Assembly: GCA_021792045.1 (NCBI GenBank)
Contig: JAJYVJ010000001.1
Span: forward strand, 1-64,000
DNA from: Thermoplasmata archaeon
GTDB lineage: Archaea; Thermoplasmatota; Thermoplasmata; Thermoplasmatales; Thermoplasmataceae
Direction of reading: 5' to 3'
Length of the DNA stretch: 64,000 bases
The translations under genes and the position numbers were made by a program. This document shows positions 9,591 through 18,533 of the stretch, piece by piece. The notes under the pieces were generated by a model. The model did no database searches. It was not told where the DNA came from and saw nothing but the letters and a program-made list of their open reading frames with translations. Within the stretch, counting starts at the first letter, position 1. Each line of letters begins with the position of its first letter.

Positions 9591-11030
9591 TTAATCTCGA
9601 TATTTTGCAAGGAAAAATGAGATCACAAATGGTACGACCATCCACAGTATTCCAGCAATTATCAGAATTGGAGCCACAATACTAAATTCGGAAGGATTTA
9701 TCACCTGAGAAGAAATCAGTCCAAATTTACTCGTGAACATTGTCTGTATGAGAGAAGAATATCCGGCAGGACTGGCATAATCGAAGCCTATGCTCGTCCA
9801 TAGGTAGGTCGTGGTGGATGATGATATCCTAAGGCCAGAAAGTATTGCTACAGGTATTATGGACCAGAAGAGATCCATGACAACGAACACTGCTATTGCG
9901 GCTCCGAGCAAAGCGCCCTGTGATCTAGCAAGATGTGAAAACATGTATACGAGGGCTAGAAAAGCAACACCTTCTACCAGGTATTGCCAGACGAAGTAAA
10001 GGTCGAAGGTTGTGGATAGATACATACTGAAATAATGGAATATTATAATATCTGAAATGATCATCGATAGACCTACAGCAACAAATATTGAAATGACGTT
10101 GGAAGTAAATCTCGACGCAATAAGCGAACCCCTCGTAACCGGCCTTTTTAGAACAGATTCTAATACACCACTGGTCCTATCCTTACCGTATGTCAGATAT
10201 GCCGCAAATACCGCAAGAATTGGTATGAGAAATCCTAGCAATTCCGAAGTTCCTGCAAAGACGAGTGATTGGAGTGTGCTCTGGGTCATGGGCGTATAAT
10301 CCGTGAGCGGACCAATTTCCGAAGGTAATGAGATCATTATTCCTGAGGAATTTTCTGCAACAACATAGTATGTTTCGTTTACGTTTGGAGAAGCGACATC
10401 AGGGAATATGTTTTTTACGGTAAACCCTTCTACTGAATAATTGAATGCAGGATTCTTTAAGGATTCACTTAAGTTATGCACTGAATTCACAAAATAAATG
10501 TTAAGATGCGGGGCTGCTGAGCCATTGTCTCCAACATAAAATAGCTGAATCCCGAATCTCGTTGTATTGGAGCTATCGTACATTCGTGGTATAATTTCCA
10601 GCCCAGACGATTTCTTTGTCATGTTGATGGGAAATTTCACCTGCGATGTAGTAACTGGATGCCTGAAGGTCTTATATGTGTAGTTAACGAAGATAACCGG
10701 GGAACTATCTTTTCCTGTTGGTATTGTAGAATTAGCGAAACCATTAGATCCTGATAATGCGCTGTAAAAAGTCCCGTTATATTCGAAACTTACTTTTATT
10801 TTGGATACTGGATTTCCATAGGCATTATGGGCATAAGAGACCATAACTATGTTACTCCCATTTTCATAATATCCATATGTCAACTGTGGTGTTGTAGGAA
10901 CAGGCGAAGGGGAAAAAGTGGAAGCAGACTCATATGCAAGAAGTGCCGAAAGACCGACGATGGCAACTATCATTATGACGACAAATTTGCTTGTCAGTGT
11001 CCTTCTTATTTCATAAATTATCGGTTTCAT
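9591..11030 (-). CDS. ABC-2 permease with extracellular domain
   Basis: Membrane subunit of a second ABC exporter, 479 residues. One N-terminal helix is followed by a polar domain of about 210 residues that would lie outside the cell and is rich in Asn-Xaa-Ser/Thr sites, then five or six helices. The segment RTSGVLESVLKRPVTRG before the second helix group matches the coupling region of ABC-2 permeases. Its start overlaps the end of the ATPase gene by 4 bases (ATGA type), so the two are coupled. The large external loop is unusual for such a permease and might bind substrate or a surface partner. Confidence 0.8.
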   Translation of the reverse strand: MKPIIYEIRRTLTSKFVVIMIVAIVGLSALLAYESASTFSPSPVPTTPQLTYGYYENGSNIVMVSYAHNAYGNPVSKIKVSFEYNGTFYSALSGSNGFANSTIPTGKDSSPVIFVNYTYKTFRHPVTTSQVKFPINMTKKSSGLEIIPRMYDSSNTTRFGIQLFYVGDNGSAAPHLNIYFVNSVHNLSESLKNPAFNYSVEGFTVKNIFPDVASPNVNETYYVVAENSSGIMISLPSEIGPLTDYTPMTQSTLQSLVFAGTSELLGFLIPILAVFAAYLTYGKDRTSGVLESVLKRPVTRGSLIASRFTSNVISIFVAVGLSMIISDIIIFHYFSMYLSTTFDLYFVWQYLVEGVAFLALVYMFSHLARSQGALLGAAIAVFVVMDLFWSIIPVAILSGLRISSSTTTYLWTSIGFDYASPAGYSSLIQTMFTSKFGLISSQVINPSEFSIVAPILIIAGILWMVVPFVISFFLAKYRD

Positions 11031-11992
11031 CTTATTCCTCCCGATGAGACTCCTTCCGTCAGGGGAGGGGTGATTGACTCCTTATACCCTATCAATCCAA
11101 AGAAATACTCTTCCAGGCTTTCTCCAACAGGATCAAAGCGCAAAATCTTATACTTGGATCTTACTAATTTTTGCGGGATTTCTGAAAGTTTGTTATCGGG
11201 GACAGTCAGATCTCTTACAATCAGTTCATTGCCGTTTGATTCAACTTCCCCATATTTTGACAGCAAGGATTTACACTTGTCATCATAGTTTTCAATTGTT
11301 ATATGAAGAACAGTTTTTCCAAGTGTCCGCATTTCCCCCCTCTTTATGATCTTTATAAGTTTTCCATGATCTATTATTGCGACGCGATCCGCAACATCTT
11401 CGATTTCACTGAGAATATGCGATGACAGCAGTACGGCCTTTCCCTCCTTTTTCATATTAATCATAAGCTTTCTTACAAACAGAACGCCTTCAGGATCGAG
11501 GCCATTAAGTGTCTCATCAAACAAGACGTTTTGAGGATTCCCTATTATAGATTCTGCAATGGCGAATCGTTTCTTCATACCCTGCGAGTACGATCGCAGT
11601 TTCTTGTTAAGATCATTTTTCAAACCAACTTGTTCAAGTAAGTTCATTATCCTCTCTTTTGCTTCACTCCCATGCAGGCCATAAAACCCTGCGAAATAAC
11701 TCATCAACAGAACAGGAGTCGCATTTGGTTCAAAATTTGGGAGCTCCGGTATCCAGCCAACATTCAATGAAGCCTTGACCTTATCGTTGACGATGTCATA
11801 TCCATCGACAAGGATCTTTCCAGAAGTTGGAAGTATGATGCCTGATGCCATTCTTATTGTTGTGGTTTTTCCAGCTCCATTAAGTCCCACAAGTCCCAGA
11901 ATCTCTCCGTTCTTCATTTCAAGGTTCAGGTTATCAACGGCGGGCGGATTTTTTGGTGTATAGACCTTTGTGATATCTTCTATATTCAGCAT
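11027..11992 (-). CDS. ABC transporter ATP-binding protein
   Basis: ATPase of 321 residues for the adjacent permease. Walker A reads GLNGAGKTT, the signature is YSQGMKKRFAIA, Walker B is VLFDETLNGLDPEG and the H-loop SSHILSE. The Walker B has FDETLNG where DEPTxG is usual, which keeps the catalytic Glu but changes the following Pro. The last 90 residues form the small C-terminal domain common in multidrug-exporter ATPases. It is the first gene of the two-gene minus-strand operon. Confidence 0.88.
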   Translation of the reverse strand: MLNIEDITKVYTPKNPPAVDNLNLEMKNGEILGLVGLNGAGKTTTIRMASGIILPTSGKILVDGYDIVNDKVKASLNVGWIPELPNFEPNATPVLLMSYFAGFYGLHGSEAKERIMNLLEQVGLKNDLNKKLRSYSQGMKKRFAIAESIIGNPQNVLFDETLNGLDPEGVLFVRKLMINMKKEGKAVLLSSHILSEIEDVADRVAIIDHGKLIKIIKRGEMRTLGKTVLHITIENYDDKCKSLLSKYGEVESNGNELIVRDLTVPDNKLSEIPQKLVRSKYKILRFDPVGESLEEYFFGLIGYKESITPPLTEGVSSGGIR

Positions 11993-12105
11993 TTTACCAA
12001 GATTCTAATTCGCCCCTGATTATGTACTCTGTTTTAAACGTTGTCTTCTGTTTTTTATTTTTCGCCTTAATGACCTATTTTACGATTACAACTGAGTCTT
12101 GTCCT

Positions 12106-12142
12106 GGCTGTTTTTTGTAATATCACGACTGCGAAAACAGCC
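12106..12142. repeat. Inverted repeat (hairpin)
   Basis: GGCTGTTTT (12106-12114) is matched by AAAACAGCC (12134-12142), nine perfect pairs with a 19-base loop. It lies between two divergently transcribed genes, so it is not an obvious terminator. It could be a regulatory site or a remnant of mobile DNA. Confidence 0.5.
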
Positions 12143-12200
12143 AACTTAAGAGACATAAGGTTACTGTTCCACAGGCGTCTTCTGGGAAAATATTGCATTT

Positions 12201-12305
12201 TCAGCTTATGAATCCCTGAACTTCAAGAAGGCCCATAAGCCCGTCATATGCTGGTTTCTCTGTTTTCAGTCCCAGATCGTCAAGTAATTCCCATCGAGAA
12301 ATATC
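12201..12305 (-). pseudogene. Possible C-terminal gene fragment
   Basis: On the minus strand 34 codons stay open to a TGA and have protein-like composition: WELLDDLGLKTE, then PAYDGLMGLLEVQGFIS. A stop codon lies directly upstream and there is no start codon, so if real it is the tail of a gene whose front has been lost. It overlaps the promoter of the asparaginase gene. I do not recognise the family. This could also be chance, since the stretch is short. Confidence 0.3.
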
Positions 12306-12314
12306 TTAATATAC
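12305..12314 (+). promoter_or_regulatory. TATA box of asparaginase gene
   Basis: The AT-rich element CTTAATATAC is centred about 24 bases before the ATG at 12333. That puts the expected transcription start on or next to the start codon, which suggests a leaderless mRNA. No Shine-Dalgarno sequence is visible. Confidence 0.5.
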
Positions 12315-12332
12315 AGAAGGGCTACTTGGGAG

Positions 12333-13178
12333 ATGGTTAACGTTGTTCTGATTCATGGAGGGGCTGGTTCAGATACGTCCTTTTCCACTGTGCTGGCCAA
12401 TTATGCCAAACTCTCCGCCTCGCAAAGAGGTGCACTGAACGTGGCTGTCAATGCAGTGCGGATGCTTGAGGACAACCCTGATTTCAATGCCGGCACCGGT
12501 TCGGTAAAGCGAATAGACGGTTCGATTCAAATGGACGCGGCAGTTATGGCAGAAGAAGGCTTCGGTTCAGTTGTTTCCATAGAAAGAGTCAGAAATCCAG
12601 TTTTAGTAGCAAGAGCAGTGATGGAAAAAACTCCGCATCTAATCTTATCTGGGGATGGTGCAACGAAATTTGCACGCCAACTGGGCTATGAGGATTATGA
12701 TCCGTCTACGGAAAAATCATCGAAGAATTGGGAAAAGATGATAAAGATCCTCTCTGGGGAAGATAACGAGGCACCAAATAGATATGAAAACTACATGAAG
12801 TATGCAAAAGTTTTCGGCATAGTTAAAGACACAGTTGGTGCAGTTTCCAGGGTCGATGGAAAATTTGCAGCTGCTGTTTCAACCGGTGGAGCAACACCAA
12901 TGATGAGGGGGCGCGTTGGAGACTCACCTCTGCCTGGGTGTGGAATATACGCCGGAAAAAAAGGTGCGGTAGTAGCAACAGGTATAGGTGAAGAGATCAT
13001 TAAGAAAATGCTGTGTCATAATGTTTATCTGCGCATTGGATCGGAACCTCTGAGGAACATATTGGAGGATGAAGTTTCAAAATTTGGTGTCACGTCTGTG
13101 GGGATCATAGCGGTATCCAAAGACGAAGAGGCATATTCTTCCAACACAAGCATGGCCACCGGCATCATGAAATTTTGA
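12333..13178 (+). CDS. Ntn-type asparaginase / isoaspartyl peptidase
   Basis: N-terminal-nucleophile amidohydrolase of 281 residues (plant-type asparaginase, isoaspartyl aminopeptidase or glycosylasparaginase family, PF01112). Hallmarks are IHGGAG at the N-terminus, FNAGTGSVKR, QMDAAVM and the autocleavage site DTVGAVSRVDG with the nucleophile Thr at about T167, then STGG for substrate binding. The precursor should cut itself before this Thr into two chains. The Asp before the Thr resembles glycosylasparaginases more than the usual Gly-Thr of isoaspartyl peptidases. No signal peptide is present, so it acts in the cytoplasm, probably on damaged peptides or Asn-containing breakdown products. 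Confidence 0.88.
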   Translation: MVNVVLIHGGAGSDTSFSTVLANYAKLSASQRGALNVAVNAVRMLEDNPDFNAGTGSVKRIDGSIQMDAAVMAEEGFGSVVSIERVRNPVLVARAVMEKTPHLILSGDGATKFARQLGYEDYDPSTEKSSKNWEKMIKILSGEDNEAPNRYENYMKYAKVFGIVKDTVGAVSRVDGKFAAAVSTGGATPMMRGRVGDSPLPGCGIYAGKKGAVVATGIGEEIIKKMLCHNVYLRIGSEPLRNILEDEVSKFGVTSVGIIAVSKDEEAYSSNTSMATGIMKF

Positions 13179-13198
13179 GTTTTCATTCTCTGTCAACC

Positions 13199-13206
13199 TT
13201 TATATC
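13199..13206 (+). promoter_or_regulatory. TATA box of egsA operon
   Basis: TTTATATC is centred about 25 bases before the ATG at 13228, the spacing expected for a leaderless archaeal transcript. It would drive the three-gene run of G1P dehydrogenase, UPF0179 and YchF-like GTPase. Confidence 0.55.
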
Positions 13207-13227
13207 ATACTTAAACATATTTAGGAA

Positions 13228-14286
13228 ATGGAGTTTGAAAAATTCAAAACCATGCATTTCCCGAGAGATGTTTACATAGGGCATGGTGTGCTTGCGAATC
13301 TTCCACTTATAGCAGAGCGGTACATTCGTCGCGGATCTATAGTGATAGTTACGGGGGACTTCACATATGGCCTTGCGGGTAAACAGGTTGAAGATATTCT
13401 CAAAGATGCAGGTTATTTAGTTAACGTGATAAAAATTGGTGCCGCTGATGAGCGTAATTTAAGTCTTGTTACCAATTTTGTTGCTCGAGGAAAAACCGGC
13501 ATGATGATAGGAGTCGGGGGTGGAACTAAAATCGATGTTGCAAAGAAGGTTGCTTTTGATCTTAACGTCCCTCTGGTTAGCGTTCCAACGTCTCCAAGTC
13601 ACGACGGTATCGCCTCTCCACGGGCCTCTATAAGCAGGCCGAATGGAATTTATTCTGAGGAAGGTGCAATGCCGATTGCCATAGTAGCAGATACTTCAAT
13701 AATGGTGAAGGCACCTTACAGATACCTTAAGGCCGGAGCTGCAGATGTGATCTCAAACCTGACAGCTATATTGGACTGGAAACTTGCTTACAGGCTCAAA
13801 GGTGAAGAATATAGTTCAAGTGCCGCAGCAATTTCCGAATATGCTGCTAAAGAACTCATAGAGAAAGCTCACATGATCCTTGAAGATGTAGAAGAATCTG
13901 TCTGGCTGGTAACAAAACAGATTCTGGCGTCTGGAACGGCTATGGCTATTGCCGGATCTTCCCGCCCGGCCAGCGGAAGCGAGCATCTCATAGCTCATGC
14001 ATTGACACAGTTTGGTCCGGGAAACTCAATTCATGGCGAACAGTGCGCTATCGGATCCGTAGTCTCGATGTTCCTTCACGGTGGAGATTGGAAATCGCTG
14101 AAGCAAACCTATGAAACAATTGGTATGTCCGTTAAAGCAAAAGATTACGACATTCCGAGGGAAGTGATGATAAAGGCATTGAGCACCGCCCACAGCATGA
14201 GACCTGAGAGATACACGATTTTAGGTGAGACAGATCTCAGTTTGTCAGCCTCAGAAAGATCACTTGAAATAACTGGAATCATTTAA
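13228..14286 (+). CDS. egsA: sn-Glycerol-1-phosphate dehydrogenase
   Basis: Reduces dihydroxyacetone phosphate to sn-glycerol-1-phosphate with NAD(P)H, the step that sets the archaeal stereochemistry of membrane lipids. The 352-residue length is normal. Seen are the nucleotide-binding GVGGGTKIDVAKK, the PTSPSHDGIASPRASI signature, and metal ligands in AGAADVISN, SGSEHLIAHAL and SIHGEQCAIG (one Asp and two His). It leads an operon with a UPF0179 protein (11 bases on) and a GTPase. The reading is complete and nothing is missing. Confidence 0.95.
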   Translation: MEFEKFKTMHFPRDVYIGHGVLANLPLIAERYIRRGSIVIVTGDFTYGLAGKQVEDILKDAGYLVNVIKIGAADERNLSLVTNFVARGKTGMMIGVGGGTKIDVAKKVAFDLNVPLVSVPTSPSHDGIASPRASISRPNGIYSEEGAMPIAIVADTSIMVKAPYRYLKAGAADVISNLTAILDWKLAYRLKGEEYSSSAAAISEYAAKELIEKAHMILEDVEESVWLVTKQILASGTAMAIAGSSRPASGSEHLIAHALTQFGPGNSIHGEQCAIGSVVSMFLHGGDWKSLKQTYETIGMSVKAKDYDIPREVMIKALSTAHSMRPERYTILGETDLSLSASERSLEITGII

Positions 14287-14297
14287 GAATTGATTTT

Positions 14298-14732
14298 ATG
14301 GTAAAAATTTCATTAATAGGAACTGATCTTTCGGTAGAAGGATTAGAATTTACCTTTCTCGGCCCTTTGACCGCGTGTTCTGAATGCAGGATAAAGAACG
14401 CTTGCTTCAATCTCGAACCGGGGAGAAGTTACAGGATCACGAAAGTAAGGGATCAGGAGAACCCCTGCCTGATTTTCAACAAGAACAAGGTAAAAGCTGT
14501 TGAGATAGAAGAACTGCCAGAGTTCGCCAATATTCAATATGGCCGAAAACTCCAGGAAGGATCTACAGTGACACTCAAGTCCATGAATTGCGACTATATC
14601 ACGTGTAAGAACATTGAGAAGTGTAACCTTACAAACCTCCGTTCAGAAACCAAGGCAACGATAATTGGAATTACGGAGAAACTTGACTGCCCTAAAGGTT
14701 ATGATATGAGAAAAGTTGAAATAAAGTTCTGA
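14298..14732 (+). CDS. UPF0179 family protein
   Basis: A 144-residue member of the archaea-specific UPF0179 family, of unknown function. Conserved features visible are EFTFLGPLTAC, then ECRIKNACFNLEPGR, and six or more Cys arranged as two clusters (ACSECRIKNAC; NCDYITCKNIEKC), which suggests metal or Fe-S binding. It lies 11 bases after the G1P dehydrogenase gene and 6 bases before a GTPase gene, so the three are likely one operon. Confidence 0.85.
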   Translation: MVKISLIGTDLSVEGLEFTFLGPLTACSECRIKNACFNLEPGRSYRITKVRDQENPCLIFNKNKVKAVEIEELPEFANIQYGRKLQEGSTVTLKSMNCDYITCKNIEKCNLTNLRSETKATIIGITEKLDCPKGYDMRKVEIKF

Positions 14733-14738
14733 TAAGGC

Positions 14739-15914
14739 ATGATCAGGATCGGGTTAATAGGAAAACCAAATGCTGGGAAGTCCACACTTTTCACAGCCCT
14801 AACAGACGTACCCGTGGATATTGCCAATTATCCATTCACAACGGTCAAGCCGAACTTGGGGATGTCTTTTATTAAGGTAAGCTGCCCTGAGAAAGAGATA
14901 GGCAAGAAATGCAAACCGAGAGAGGGTACATGTGTTGACGGTGTTCGCCATGTTCCTGTGGAAATAATAGATGTTCCGGGACTCATAGAGGGTGCGAGCG
15001 AAGGAAAAGGGATGGGTAACGAATTTCTCGATAATCTGAGAAACTCAGATGCCCTCATACACATATTTGATCCTCTGGATTCCTCGGAGTTGCCCGGTGT
15101 TCGTGATCTCAATCCTGAAGAGCTCAATAACAGCATGCATGCAACAGAAAATGAAATAATGGACTGGTTTTCAGATCGAATTTTTAGGGATTGGGAGAAA
15201 TTTGCAAGAAAATGCGACGCTTCTGGTGATCGAATAGAGTCATCCCTTTATACAAAACTAGCTTCGTTTGGTTTGTCCGAAAAGGATATCGCTTCAGTCC
15301 TTTCTGATGAATTCTTTCCGGGGAAGCTGTCTCTCTGGGACAAGGGCGATGCAAAGAAGTTCGCTTCCGTAGTGTTCAAAAAAATTAAACCTATAGTGAG
15401 GGTTGCGAACAAGGCCGACCTTCTATCGGAAGATCAACTACAGGTTATGCATGATAAATACAGCGATATTACTCTCGTTTCCGCGGAGTATGAACTTGCG
15501 CTTACGAGAGCGTTTTCTTCAAAGATCATAGATCGCACAGAAACAAACTTCAACATCTCTGACATCGCTACCCCTAAGCAGAGGGAAGCTTTGGAAAAGA
15601 TCAGGAAATTTTTTGCGAACAGGGGAGTTTCAAGAGCCTATGATATCTTGGAAAAGATAAGTAAGGACTGGTTGCATCATATCGTGGTATTCCCTGTGTA
15701 CGACGAATCCTCGTGGACTGATAAGTCCGGGAATGTCCTTCCAGATGCATTTCTTATGCCTCTTGGTTCTACTGCACTTGATCTAGCTTATAAAATTCAC
15801 ACACAGATCGGTGAAGGCTTTATTAGAGCTATAGATGCGAGGATGCACAGAGTGGTTGGCAGGGATCACGTCCTTTCGGATGGCGATATAATCAGAATAG
15901 TGTCAAAATCATAA
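14739..15914 (+). CDS. YchF/Obg-type GTPase with TGS domain
   Basis: Translation-associated P-loop NTPase of the Obg/YchF group, 391 residues. G1 is GKPNAGKST (near residue 8), G3 is DVPGLIEGA, and the G4-like motif is NKAD near residue 226; a mainly helical insert lies between G3 and G4. The last 80 residues form a TGS domain (LPLGSTALDLAY-like, ending DHVLSDGDIIRIV). Archaeal members are thought to bind ribosomes or nucleic acid. It ends the G1P dehydrogenase operon, though the functions have no obvious link. Confidence 0.88.
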   Translation: MIRIGLIGKPNAGKSTLFTALTDVPVDIANYPFTTVKPNLGMSFIKVSCPEKEIGKKCKPREGTCVDGVRHVPVEIIDVPGLIEGASEGKGMGNEFLDNLRNSDALIHIFDPLDSSELPGVRDLNPEELNNSMHATENEIMDWFSDRIFRDWEKFARKCDASGDRIESSLYTKLASFGLSEKDIASVLSDEFFPGKLSLWDKGDAKKFASVVFKKIKPIVRVANKADLLSEDQLQVMHDKYSDITLVSAEYELALTRAFSSKIIDRTETNFNISDIATPKQREALEKIRKFFANRGVSRAYDILEKISKDWLHHIVVFPVYDESSWTDKSGNVLPDAFLMPLGSTALDLAYKIHTQIGEGFIRAIDARMHRVVGRDHVLSDGDIIRIVSKS

Positions 15915-15998
15915 CTCGATAAATGCTCCAGTAAATCATATTGTTGCCAGCCTTTTTGCATCATTGTCTAAAAGGTATTTTTAATCACGGGGAATTAT

Positions 15999-16814
15999 GT
16001 GACGATGCAAATAAGGAAGAATGATCTGTCCGAACTTTTGCAAACCTCTGCTTCTATTCTGGAACAGAGTTGTCATAGGACTCCATTTGCCGGTAAATTC
16101 AACAGCAATTCAGTGGCTTTTGTGGGGGACACTCACTGCGCCTGGCAGGTGTCCTCCAAAATAATCTCCGATTATGGCGAAACGAGCGATAAGATCGTTT
16201 TCCTGGGGGATTATGTTGATCGGGGCGATACGGGCATTGAAAACTTAACGGTGATTTTGAAGGCCTTTGTCAAAAGCCCAGAAAAAGTAGTTCTTTTGCG
16301 TGGAAATCACGAAAGTCGAAATGTCAACGAAAGATATGGGTTTCTTATCGAGGTGAAAGAGAAGTTTGGGCTCAAATTTTATGATCTTCTCGAAAGATTT
16401 TTCTCAAGATTGCCGTATGCAGCAGTTGTAAACGATTATTTCTGTGTTCATGGTGGCATTGCAAGAAATATTTCTACAATTGACGTGATTAAAGATCTGC
16501 CATATCCTGATATAGGACCAGAAAACAGGGACGCATTGGAGCTCCTATGGAATGATCCTTCAGATGATGTTGATGACTTTTCCGAGAACTTACGGGGAGA
16601 AGGTACATTCTATTTTGGTCAAAAAGCGGTTGACACGTTCATTTCAAAGAATAACCTTAAGGGAATAATCAGGGGACATGAGGTCTGTGACGGATTCAAG
16701 GAAAATCTTAATGGCAAGGTTATTACTGTGTTTTCTAGCACATACCATGGTATGCCTCCCGGGTTACTTATCATGGAGAATGGAAACTTTTATAGAAAGC
16801 GCATAAAAACATGA
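15999..16814 (+). CDS. PPP-family Ser/Thr protein phosphatase
   Basis: Metallophosphatase of the eukaryote-like PP1/PP2A type, 271 residues, removing phosphate from proteins. The metal-binding motifs appear in order: GDTHC (usually GDxHG), GDYVDRGD, RGNHESRN, then HGG and RGHE. The Cys in the first motif departs from the usual Gly but leaves the metal-binding Asp and His intact. The start is GTG at 15999, with ATG at 16005 as an alternative. The gene stands alone between a GTPase and the ribosomal genes and would act in the cytoplasm. Confidence 0.9.
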   Translation: MTMQIRKNDLSELLQTSASILEQSCHRTPFAGKFNSNSVAFVGDTHCAWQVSSKIISDYGETSDKIVFLGDYVDRGDTGIENLTVILKAFVKSPEKVVLLRGNHESRNVNERYGFLIEVKEKFGLKFYDLLERFFSRLPYAAVVNDYFCVHGGIARNISTIDVIKDLPYPDIGPENRDALELLWNDPSDDVDDFSENLRGEGTFYFGQKAVDTFISKNNLKGIIRGHEVCDGFKENLNGKVITVFSSTYHGMPPGLLIMENGNFYRKRIKT

Positions 16815-16841
16815 GAAAAAAACAGAGAAAGATCAAGTAAC

Positions 16842-16898
16842 GTTATATACAGATTTTCATTACCAGTTTTACAATTTCATTTAGAATCGATTAGGTGA
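16842..16898 (+). promoter_or_regulatory. Promoter and Shine-Dalgarno of rps12
   Basis: GTTATATACA (16842-16851) is a TATA box about 55 bases before the gene. AGGTGAT at 16893-16899 is a Shine-Dalgarno site about 5 bases before the TTG start at 16903. Unlike most genes here, this one has a leader, and the SD decides the TTG start. Confidence 0.6.
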
Positions 16899-16902
16899 TA
16901 AT

Positions 16903-17331
16903 TTGGCTAATGGTGAAAACGCAGGAAAAAAATTAAAGTCCGTGAGAAGCAAATTCAGGTGGTCTGATAGTTCATTCAAGAAGAGGGTATTAAAGCTTAA
17001 GAAAAAGGCTGATCCACTTGAGGGGGCACCATCTGGAAAAGGCATAGTTATTGAAAAGATAGGAATAGAGGCTAAACAACCAAATTCTGGTATCAGGAAA
17101 TGCGTGAAACTTCAACTTATAAAGAATGGTAGGCAGATTACTGCGTTTGCCCCCGGTGACGGCGCTATTAACTATATAGATGAACATGACGAGGTCACTG
17201 TTGAGGGTATTCGTGGGAGACAGGGAAGAAGTAAGGGAGATATTCCCGGGGTAAGGTTCAAGGTTGTCAAGGTCAACGGAATATCTCTGCTCGAGCTCGT
17301 GAAGGGCAGAAAGGAGAAAACGGTGAGATAA
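16903..17331 (+). CDS. rps12: Small ribosomal subunit protein S12
   Basis: Archaeal S12 (eukaryotic uS12/S23e), 142 residues, in the decoding centre of the 30S subunit. The conserved loop [15 protein letters not shown] and the following GDGAIN and [18 protein letters not shown] are clear. It starts with TTG at 16903 behind a good Shine-Dalgarno site. Its stop overlaps the ATG of rps7 by one base (TAATG). The usual archaeal neighbours upstream (RNA polymerase subunits, NusA-like protein) are absent here. Confidence 0.96.
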   Translation: MANGENAGKKLKSVRSKFRWSDSSFKKRVLKLKKKADPLEGAPSGKGIVIEKIGIEAKQPNSGIRKCVKLQLIKNGRQITAFAPGDGAINYIDEHDEVTVEGIRGRQGRSKGDIPGVRFKVVKVNGISLLELVKGRKEKTVR

Positions 17332-17897
17332 TGCCAGATCTTAAACTACTTGGAGAATATTCAATTAATGACGTGGCTATACACGACGCAGGTATTTCTA
17401 AATATATAAATCTATCATCCAATATCAATCTGCATACCGGTGGGAGGTATTCAAGTTATTCCGCCGGAAAAAGAAACGTTAACACTCTGGAAAGGCTTCT
17501 AAATAAGATGATGCGTTCAGAAAAATGGACAGGGAAGAAATACAGTGCCTACAGAGTTCTGAAAGACGCTTTTAAGATCGTGGCAGAGAAGACAAAACAG
17601 AACCCCGTTCAGGTTTTCGTCAACGCCATAGAAAACGCGGCTCCAAGAGAAGAGGTCACAAGATTGAAATACGGTGGAATCGCTGTCCCTAAGGCTGTGG
17701 ATGTAGCTCCATCTAGACGCGTTGATCTAGCTCTCAGGAACATAGCAATAGGTGCAACAAAAGCTTCTTTCAAGAGCACGAAACCCATTGCGAGCTGTTT
17801 GGCGGATGAGATCATTAATGCATCGAGAAACGAGGCTGCGTCATTCGCTGTCAGCAAGAAAGAAGAGGTAGAAAGAATAGCAGCATCTGCGAGATAA
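17331..17897 (+). CDS. rps7: Small ribosomal subunit protein S7
   Basis: Archaeal S7 (uS7), 188 residues, which initiates assembly of the head of the 30S subunit. Typical segments are [30 protein letters not shown], and the [11 protein letters not shown] then [11 protein letters not shown]-terminal helices. The ATG overlaps the rps12 stop codon, so translation is coupled. Elongation factor genes that often follow rps7 in archaea are missing; a rhodanese gene converges from the other strand only 9 bases away. Confidence 0.96.
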   Translation: MPDLKLLGEYSINDVAIHDAGISKYINLSSNINLHTGGRYSSYSAGKRNVNTLERLLNKMMRSEKWTGKKYSAYRVLKDAFKIVAEKTKQNPVQVFVNAIENAAPREEVTRLKYGGIAVPKAVDVAPSRRVDLALRNIAIGATKASFKSTKPIASCLADEIINASRNEAASFAVSKKEEVERIAASAR

Positions 17898-17906
17898 AGA
17901 CTGCAA

Positions 17907-18533
17907 TCAGTCTGTTTCGTATTCTACCGGCAGGGATTCCTGCTCCCATTTTTCCATTCCTCCAACCATTGTTGCGGCTTTTAAAAAATTGTCTGCGAGG
18001 AATATAGCTGCAACTTCGCTCCTGTTCCCATGTGCGCAAACTATGGCGTATTTCCTTCTTTTATCTAATGTGGAAACGCGCTTTGGAAGATCGTTAAGAG
18101 GTATTTTTATGGAATCCTTTATCGTTCCTAACTGCCATTCCCAAGATTCTCTCACATCAATTACTGTCCACTCTGACATGTGTTCGTAGAGATCGGATGG
18201 TGAGATTTCCAAAACAGAAGATATGGGTAGTCCAGCCGCACTCCATCGCACTAGATTATCAGAAAGTGTAGCGGAAACGCCCAAACTAACTGCCTCCAGA
18301 TCGTCTTTAGCTTTGATAGCTGTTCCTTGATCCTTTCCTATTAGAACAATTGGGGCTTCTGTGCCATTTAGCCATGACTTCAGTATCTTACCCCATCCAA
18401 AGTTATGGTATGGGGCGTTCATGGTAGCAGGAATGTGACCCGATAGGTAATCTTTGTTGCTTCTGATGTCTATGCCCACATTTCTCTGGCTCATTATCTG
18501 TTCATATATATTCTTTAAATCTTCGTTATTCAA
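17907..18533 (-). CDS. Tandem rhodanese-like sulfurtransferase
   Basis: Two rhodanese folds in 208 residues. The C-terminal one has the whole active-site pattern: VIDVRESWEW, then CAHGNRSEVAA with the persulfide-forming Cys, then GGMEKW. The N-terminal one (GIDIRSNKDYLSGHIP) keeps the fold but has IGKDQG where the Cys loop belongs, so it is probably inactive and structural. The arrangement is like thiosulfate sulfurtransferases and suggests sulfur transfer in the cytoplasm. The start is TTG at 18533. It converges with rps7. Confidence 0.82.
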   Translation of the reverse strand: MNNEDLKNIYEQIMSQRNVGIDIRSNKDYLSGHIPATMNAPYHNFGWGKILKSWLNGTEAPIVLIGKDQGTAIKAKDDLEAVSLGVSATLSDNLVRWSAAGLPISSVLEISPSDLYEHMSEWTVIDVRESWEWQLGTIKDSIKIPLNDLPKRVSTLDKRRKYAIVCAHGNRSEVAAIFLADNFLKAATMVGGMEKWEQESLPVEYETD

